Position numbers and translations under genes: made by a program. From NCBI GenBank assembly GCA_032209605.1, contig JASFXZ010000016.1:8556001-8620000 (forward strand): 64,000 bases of DNA. Reading direction: 5' to 3'. Below the pieces are notes generated by a model, which worked only from the letters and a program-made list of their open reading frames with translations, searched no databases and had not been told where the DNA came from. Source of the DNA: Mactromeris polynyma (taxonomy: Eukaryota; Mollusca; Bivalvia; Venerida; Mactridae). Positions 54,501 through 63,500 of the stretch are shown here, piece by piece (position 1 is the stretch's first letter; each line of letters starts with the position of its first letter).

Positions 54501-57500
54501 CTTCGAACATAATTTAAATCTCGTAATTTTTACATATTCCTTGGAATTCATATTACCAGTAAAGTGCTGAGTTTTTATTCATAATAATACAGCCCCAAGT
54601 AATTAATTGAGTTGTGAAAAATGAAGTCGCTGATTGCGATCGCAGAACTCACAACAACAAGCCGCCGATCGTCGGCTCATCACTAATAATGTTAATATCT
54701 TTGACTGTCAGCTACGCTCCTACTTCTTATGTTCTTAATGCTGACATAAATTACATTTATCTGAGCTTGTTGTTATTTAAATACAGGAACATTGGTGTAA
54801 TTGAGACTAAAGAATCTGAACTTGATGAAGAAAAGTCTGTGACCCCAGATAAGGGTAAGGATGATCATCTGACCCCAACTAAGACTAAAGGAGGCAAAGA
54901 TAAGAAAGACGATAAGAGGGATTCTAGTAAGGACAAAGAGCGTAAAAGGAGTGCCGAGAGAAAGACGACTTCAAAGGGATCTCGTCGGAACTCAATTGTT
55001 CCCCCATCGCCACCACCAGGGCAGACAACACCTGTATCTGATGGCGATGCACTCAGGTAAATGATAATTTTGATAATTATATGCATGATTGGTATCTTAT
55101 CAAAATGATATTAAAATTCAATAAGCACTTTCTTGGTTGCTAGTAAATCTGATCTTCAATACAGTATTTAACACTGCATGCCAATAGTATTACCAAAAGT
55201 TGATTGAGATTATTGCACTGTTTTCTTTAGATCGAAGTACTGTATACAACTGTCTTAAAGAATGCATGAGTTTACCCAAGTAGCTATTGTACTATCGTAC
55301 ATATATATACATACATGCATGTTTTATCCCTGTTTGCACAAAATATAGCAATAGCAAGTTTATACATAATGTGTAATTCCAGTAGTTCATAGGACTCATT
55401 ACATTGCGTCACAGTCTAGTAATAAAATACAAGGTCTTTAAAATCAGAGATCAACGCACCTTTATGGTTTTAAATCATTTGGCTTGCACATTTGGCAAAA
55501 ATACTACTACATTTTAATGAAATGGATGACTGATTCATCAGTTACTTTCTGCTTTTTGTTGTGTTTTTTTTAATGTAACATTAAAACTTGATATTAGATG
55601 GATTTGCTCCCATGGAACCATTTTAACAACAGAGTGCTCATTTAACTTAATGTAGAATTATATCGCTTCCACTTAAAAAAGGGACAATTTTTATCATTTT
55701 TGAATGGAATGGACCAAACTCAATTATTAACCAATGTGATACTAATGTTCTGAGGAGTTTAAAGAAACTAAGTAGACTGTAACTTGGTCCGAACAAAGTT
55801 TATGGGGAGGGGATGTTGTTGAAATTTGAGAATGCACACAGAGCATAAATCTGGTGGTAGAATTGTGAGTTTGTTTTGGCCTGGCAGAGATTAATTATTG
55901 TATAAATAACAAGATATGTGTCAACGTAAGCTTGTCACTGAACGTTTTCAGTGATTTACATGTTTGTGAATGAGTAGAGTTTTATCTTTTGACATTAACA
56001 GTATAACTGTATGTATAGTCGGATAATATTCACCTGGCACTCATGAACATTCATACAAATCAATAAATTATCAACAATGGAATACGAAGGCGATTTTCTA
56101 CATAATCATCATGTGCCCGCTCTACAAGAATGGAGATATTGCATAAAAGGAGTTTCGATGAATAGTGAGTGCCAGTTCAATATTACCCAATAATACATTC
56201 ATATGTTTGTGTATGAGTAGTGTTATATAATTTGGCATTAATATTATAACTTTATGTACATTATGTTTGGGGTTTGGTTTTTACAATTTTTGTGGTTTTT
56301 GACGTGATTTACAGCACGGCTGGCGACGCTCTCGCTGCTTTGTCGGATAATAAAATACCTAAGTAAGTACTAAGTACAGGGTGTGGACAAACAACTTCTT
56401 CTTGTTGATTTTTGTTGTATTATTGCATGAATTACTCGCATGATTTTGCTAGTTATGTATTCAGTTAGATGTGTTTATTGTATAACGTAATGATGTTGTG
56501 CATGAAGTATTCTCAGATGATCTTATGCTACCATTATGTAGATCTAGTCCAGGTATTGCAAAATCTGACCAGATAATATTTTATGGACAGTAAAGTTATT
56601 ACAAATCAGATGATACAATAAGTACCAGCTGATATGGGATCTACACTGGTCTTTCATTATTATTCAAAGTCCTTATTTTTATGTCAAAATTGTTGCCTGC
56701 TTGAGAATTAAATTACTGGAACATGTAAAAAACGAAGCTGCAGCTTCTGAGTCAATTCAGTTTGGCAATTTTTTACCTTTAATAAGTCTTGTGGATTATA
56801 TTCATTTCATTTGTGTTAACAAACTGTTTATTAAGATCCACTTCAGAGGCAACAATCCAAATATATCCACAATAAATCACAGTCATTGATTGCAAATTCT
56901 AGAATTGATAAGATACAGGAGACATAAATGTTTTATATATATATAAACTAGCAATAAGAACAAATGATCAAAATTAACCTGAAATTCCTATGACTGGTCA
57001 AGAAATCTCAATTTGTATAAAAATGATATATCTTAGTTGTTAGGGAGAAGATATTTAGAAACACCCTGTACAGTTATATTGTACCTATGTATGAATCTCC
57101 TGGTACATTTAACAAGTCAACTGTGGACGTAAAACACCATGGACACCATTGATACAACACTAACAGCATCCATTAACTAACTAATCATGATGTTCATACT
57201 AATTTACAAAAAGCTTAAATAAGCTATTTATTCATTATGTAACACCACACCAATTATCCTTGGATTAATTGGATTAACATTTAAACAAGCTTGTAGGGGT
57301 ATGTATAGATGTAGGGTTAGTCGTTTGGCTGAAACCATTTACCTTGTACTCATTACATGTAATATCATAGTCCTTTTAAGTCTAAAAGCTATCGCTCATT
57401 GAGTATATGATTTCACTGAGAAATGAATAGTTTCCATTAATAAATCATTGGGTAGTCAAGTCTTGCATTTGTGTTAAGTTCATACCAGTTTAGAGTTGTA

Positions 57501-60500
57501 TATATCGAGGGTTCAATGCAAGACTATCGTAACTCCTATGTATTTATATAAAGTTGCGATAGTCTTGGACTGAACCCTTGAAGCATTCATGGCCATCATT
57601 TGTTTGTCATATTTGATTCCTTATTCCTGATTGGCTTCACATGTCAGACCTTCTATTCATCAACATATACTTCTACTACAAGTACCATTCACGTAACATA
57701 TATTACATTGTCTTTGGTGTAACAAAATATCGAAGGTTCAACGCAAGACTATCGCCACTAAATCTATGTATTTATATAGAAGTTGGGATAGTCTTGCACT
57801 GAACCCTCAATATGTCCTCTTTGCAAGAACATATGTTGTGTGGCTACTACTGTTCTTGTGTTCAATGTTGTCTAGCGTATCACAGTTGTACCTTCTTCAT
57901 ATATTTTATGTTGCATATAACATACATGGCTAAAATGTTTTTGTGATTGTTGTCGTATTTGATGTTACATGTAGTTCACTATATTTCTTCATAACAAACA
58001 CAGCTAGGATCATTCTCATAATACTTCTCTACGCAATAGTATTAATTGTATAGTTTAAATAATGCCTTCAACTGTCACCATCCTGTAATAAGTGTTGTTT
58101 TCCTCTTGTTGTCTTCTAGCCAATGACATACCACACTGGTCATTTCTGTAATAAATGTTAATTGTCTTTGCTGTAACTCTGCCACCTTCCATATGCAAAA
58201 ATAGATACTTACGCTTTAATATCGTTCCATTAAATATGTCCCTGATGTAACAGTTTTGTGTTAGTTTATAATTTAATTGCACATGTCCGTTATGGTTTTG
58301 AATTTGTAATCATTCTTAAACTTGTAAATTGTGTCTAAAATCATTTGGTCATAACAACTGTTTCTACTCAATAATGATCATTACACATTTATAAGTTATA
58401 ATGTTTATACCATATTTCACCATACTGTTTCTAAATGGTCACTTCCCAAATGTAATTTAAGACTGGTCATGGTGTAAGTCACCTCATTTCTTATGTTTGT
58501 CATGTTGCCTTAGTGTTATATACATATACAATGTAAGGTATCTAGTGATAGATTTAGTGCATTGACCAACTTGATAATATATACCTCATACCTTACGCTT
58601 AGCTAGACACATCATAAATGCTCATTGCTTATGCAAAGTTAAGTATGATGCAGCAACTATACTAGAGTGTGGCTACTTATGTATGGAAACATATATTGTG
58701 AATTACAGGGTTAATCTGTTATATATAATTATACAATTTTGACATTCACAAACGTTAATTATATGGTTTCGTTGCAATCTAATTATTGTTTAGAATCCCA
58801 ATTCTCTTAATAATAATTCAGAATTATTGTATTTATTTGACATTAGGGAGACAATTAAGATTATGTTGCCCATGTTTTCTAGAGGTGAATATCAAATATG
58901 TTTAGAGCTCTTTTGAAAATCATAGCAGATACATCATTACTTGTTTTACGCCCTGCCATCACATTGTGGAACTATGATGTTACTGTGCCAGGCCAGGAAC
59001 CAGACTGGATGACAACTTTGAATGTGATTACTTATATATAACTTTGTGCTTTACAGGTTGACCATATTCCGCTGGATCATTCCACCAAATGGTGATGTCA
59101 CATTGAGGCTCAGGTTCCAGTCAGAGGAACTTGGACAGTTTGATCAAACACTCAACTTTGAAATTGTTGGAACCAGAAGACGGTACCAGCTGTACTGTAG
59201 AGGAATATGTGCTTTCCCAACAATAAGCAGGGAACCAAGGTATGGATATTACAATTTAGGCATAAACAATAAGGTTACTCTACAATGTTGTATAATTAAC
59301 ATTAATTAATTAATAATTGATTGATTACTCATAGTGATAAATCACCCTTAGTTTGACCCTTATGTTGAAATGTTAGTCACATAGACAGATGTAGATTGTA
59401 AAAATATGTTTTTGATAAATCTAGAATGAAAGACAGTCACTGTGTATGTATGTACATGGTAGAACTTAATTTCTCAGAGATTTGATATATTGAAATTGAT
59501 TGAGTGAGCATATGATTTAATAAATTTAATGAATTGTAGGATTGTTTTCCCACATCGTAAGAAGGCAAGAAAGCTAGAGGAGATTGTACACAAGAAATAC
59601 ATTCTTACATCAGAGACGTTCGAGTTTGGTCCATTATTGGTGGGTAGAAACCGAGACAGATATAAGGAAGGAAGATTCCCAGAACACATGGAGACTTTGA
59701 CAGTCAAGAACACGTCACCATTGGATGCTGATATAAGCTTTTGTTTCTTACATGATAGCAAAGGTGACACATTCCTTCTTGATCCACCGACGATGATGCT
59801 GAAGCCTGGTGATCAATCGGTAAGCTATCTTTTGTATAAATGACTTGGTCATTGTTCTCCATAAGGCATTAAGCAATAGGAGTGTTCACTATGAATATAT
59901 GTTACATTTTGTGGTGACCTCATAACTAAGCCATGAGAACAATCAACATGTTTGTAAAAAAAATAAAAAATTGGTCTTTTTGGTCTGAGTTATTGTTAGG
60001 TGAGGTTACCTTTCTTTTATGATGTACATAATGTTGTAGTCATGTTTCTGTCATACACTTGAAGGGTGAAAGTGAAAAAAGAGAGTTTGATTGATGTATT
60101 AATCATCCTTGATAAATTTACAGGATCTGAATATCTGGGCATATCCGATGGTTCCCAATCATTATGAAGATGCTATTGTATGCTGTATTAGAGAGAACCC
60201 AGAACCAGTCGTATTCAAAGTTTGCTGTGATGCTTTCCGTCCTGAACTGGATCTTGATAGAAAACAACTACATTTTGAGAGAGTATTGCTTCACAGGTAA
60301 TCATATTGAATATGATGTTATCTCTGTATTTACTGTAGTCTTGTGTTGTTATTGAAACTTATTTCAAAAGGTTTCAACAAGACTAGGATTTAAACCGTGA
60401 CCATCTTGTTATGGTACGAAGTGAAACTTAAACCTATTTAGATTATGCATATGTGCAACAAATATCATTAATAATGATTTTATGCTTCTGGAGGAGAAGC

Positions 60501-63500
60501 ATTTTGCTGCCACCCCGTCTGTCCATGCATCCGTGCATCCCGCATTAGTGTTCATGCTATTTCTGAGCAACGACAGATCAGAAATCAACGAAATTTCATT
60601 GGAAGCTTGACTACCAAGAGGAGATGCCCATATTGTTGGCATGTTCCTGTTTGATGATTTTCACTCATCAGGGAACATCTGTCAGTTCTTCCAATAATTT
60701 ATTGTAGTACAACATCTACAATTTGATAGAAAAAAAAGTTTCTTCCCTTACAGATTTCAAGCAAACATATCTTTTAAGAATAAGTATTTTTGTCGGAAAT
60801 AGTTGAACTCACATAATTATGTCATATATAATAAATCTGAGTTTTTTTTCACAGGAAAGACACAAAAACAATTTACCTCAGAAACAGTACACAGATCCCT
60901 GTACATTGGAAGTTAAATGGCTTAGAGACACTGGGTGAAGATTTCACTGTGGCTGCCGATAGTGGTATCGTAGAACCTAAATCAGAATATGCACTCAATG
61001 CATACTTCAGAGCTATGAAACCTGTCAATGCCATGAAGAAAATGATTAGACTTGAGGTAACTAATTATCTAATTCATATGTCACAATATTTTGTGTCAAG
61101 CTCTTTCAGATACATAGCAGATCTTTTTTCTGATTAACAGATTAAGATAGATATATGATATACATACAGTTTGTTACTTTTATCATTTTATACGTCCCTT
61201 TGTGATGGGAATGCATTATAGGATTTCCCATGGTGGACAGTGGGGATGTCCCTAGCATGTCCACTATCAACTGAATGGTTTATTGGATCTTCACCAAACT
61301 TGGTACCAATGATATTGGACATTTTATCTTGTTCAGGTTTTATAGCGGCAAAATTGCCCCCGGAACTGGAGTTATGGCCCTTGAAATGTTGCCAGGCTTA
61401 TGTTGTGACAGCTTGACACTCTTGTTATGTATACAAAATATTTATGCATTTTAATGCAGTATGATGATATGTTTACAGATTTCTGATGCTGAGGAAACAA
61501 TGGGTGTTATACGTACTGAACCAATACAAGTCATAGCTGAAGCTTATGATGTGGCTGTTGACATTGCTTTCCCCAAAGGTAGGTGTCAGTGTGTGTGTGT
61601 GTATTATAGGTCAGTATGATCGACCTCTAGCTTCCAAACTGTGTGAATTTCGTTTTATTATTGCATTAAGTCTGACCAATTCAGGTTGCTTATGGAGAAA
61701 TGATGAAGACATGAGCGTTTTCTTTGTTATATATGACTTTTGTTCTGGTCTTTCTTATTTACACATTGTGTCTGATGTTTTTGTTTATACATTGGAATAA
61801 CAATTTTTCAGACCGCCTTGTATCTATTGGAGATGAGAATAGCGAAGGTATCAGAACATTGTTTTCACAGAATGAAAATGTCTTGATATTGTATATCACT
61901 CCTTTGTTATTGTTTGTTTAGGGTTAGAATATGAATGGAGATTATCAACTTCTGTTATTGCTGAAAAAAATAACATGAAACTTGATCATTGCTTTTACAT
62001 CTGTATATTTATTTTTTAATATCTATCATACTTATTCATGCATGATGATCTATGATAGTTTCTCAACGTTAAGTTCATACACTAATATAGCATGCATTGC
62101 CAATGATTAATGAATATTGATAACCGACATGAAAAGCATACATAAAACATGCAGCTTGATTTCATTGGAACATTGTGTTTTCTACTAATACATGTAGTTT
62201 CTGATACTGTGGAAATATATAACTCTGATATTTAAGCATGAACTAACATTGTATTATTGTTGTCATGTATGATATTGGTTACTTTGATCATCACAGGAAG
62301 TGTGTCAATGCCCTCTTTGTAATTGAATCACAGTTGTGTTTCATAGTTAGTGAATTTAGCACTTAGTTAGACTCAGAAATGTTGGTGTTTTATGTGAAAA
62401 AGATACTGGAATCATATATTCAACAAAGCAGCGCTAAAGAACTGAGTTTCCTTGTTCACATCAGCTGTAAAGATACTGAATGCAGCATTTATTAACCATA
62501 GTTGATCAAAAGAAGTCCATTTAGTATAAATGATTTATATTGCAGCGATATGATGTTATGTTCATTATATTTAGAATAAATGAATATTCAAGTCTGAATA
62601 GGTCATAGAGGCCCTTTATCGTGCATTTCAAATTGTTGAAAATTTTAATTGAATGTCTCAATGTTCTCTTTAGGTTGTTACTTAGACTTCACTGCATATT
62701 GGTAGCTATTTGTTAAAAATGAGAGGGAAATGTTGAGATTGGTATATAAATGCTTGTTATGACTGACCCAGTGCTACAAATCGGTGCAATAAAAGTTGCT
62801 TACAAATGACTTTGTTATTTCAGGAACTGATGGTGGACTGGACTTTGGTACAATCAAGGTGATGGATGAAGTCAAACAAACGTGTACATTGAAGAACAAG
62901 GGCAAATATGACATTACTTTCAAGTATGTAGTCAAGTATATCTTTAATTTAAAAAAATAAATGTTGTGATTCTGGCTTTGCCATTATAACCAGAAAGAAT
63001 TTTACGGTAACATAACATATTCATATATTTTGAGACATTAAATAAACAGGAACATCTTGTAATGCTGAAAGCAATATAAGTAAAACCTCAGTAATAAGAC
63101 CACCATTGGAACCCTTGAAAACTGGTCTTATTTTTGAGGTGGTCTTTAATTGAGGTTTTACGGTAACCTATATTGTTATGGACTTTGCCACTGAAGGTAA
63201 TATGGGTGCATTTTACTGAATGTGATGAGTTTTATGTGGATCCTGTTTTACATTTGCAGCTTCCTGTTTGAGAATTGTGACCCTCACAACCCAAATGTCA
63301 CCAATCTGTTCTCAGTGATCCCTTCCAAGGGCACACTGGCCCCTCAGGATAGACAAACAGCTGTACAAGTGATCTTCAAATCTAATAAGGAAGTTGTGGT
63401 TAAAGACCAACCCATTCTGAAATGCCAAGTTATTGAGCCCAACATAGCAGAAGATGGTGAACTGATTGCTAGCATTCCTGTCAAAGTTTCTGTCAAGGCT

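Larger units (their letters stand above)
55057..59056 (+). other. HYDIN introns 54-55
   Basis: 4 kb with one 48-nt exon candidate (56315-56362), an inverted-repeat element at 56021-56188 and two hairpin MITEs (57509, 57734). The 54-bp segment at 55959-56012 recurs diverged at 56204-56257. The rest is AT-rich. Confidence 0.55.
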
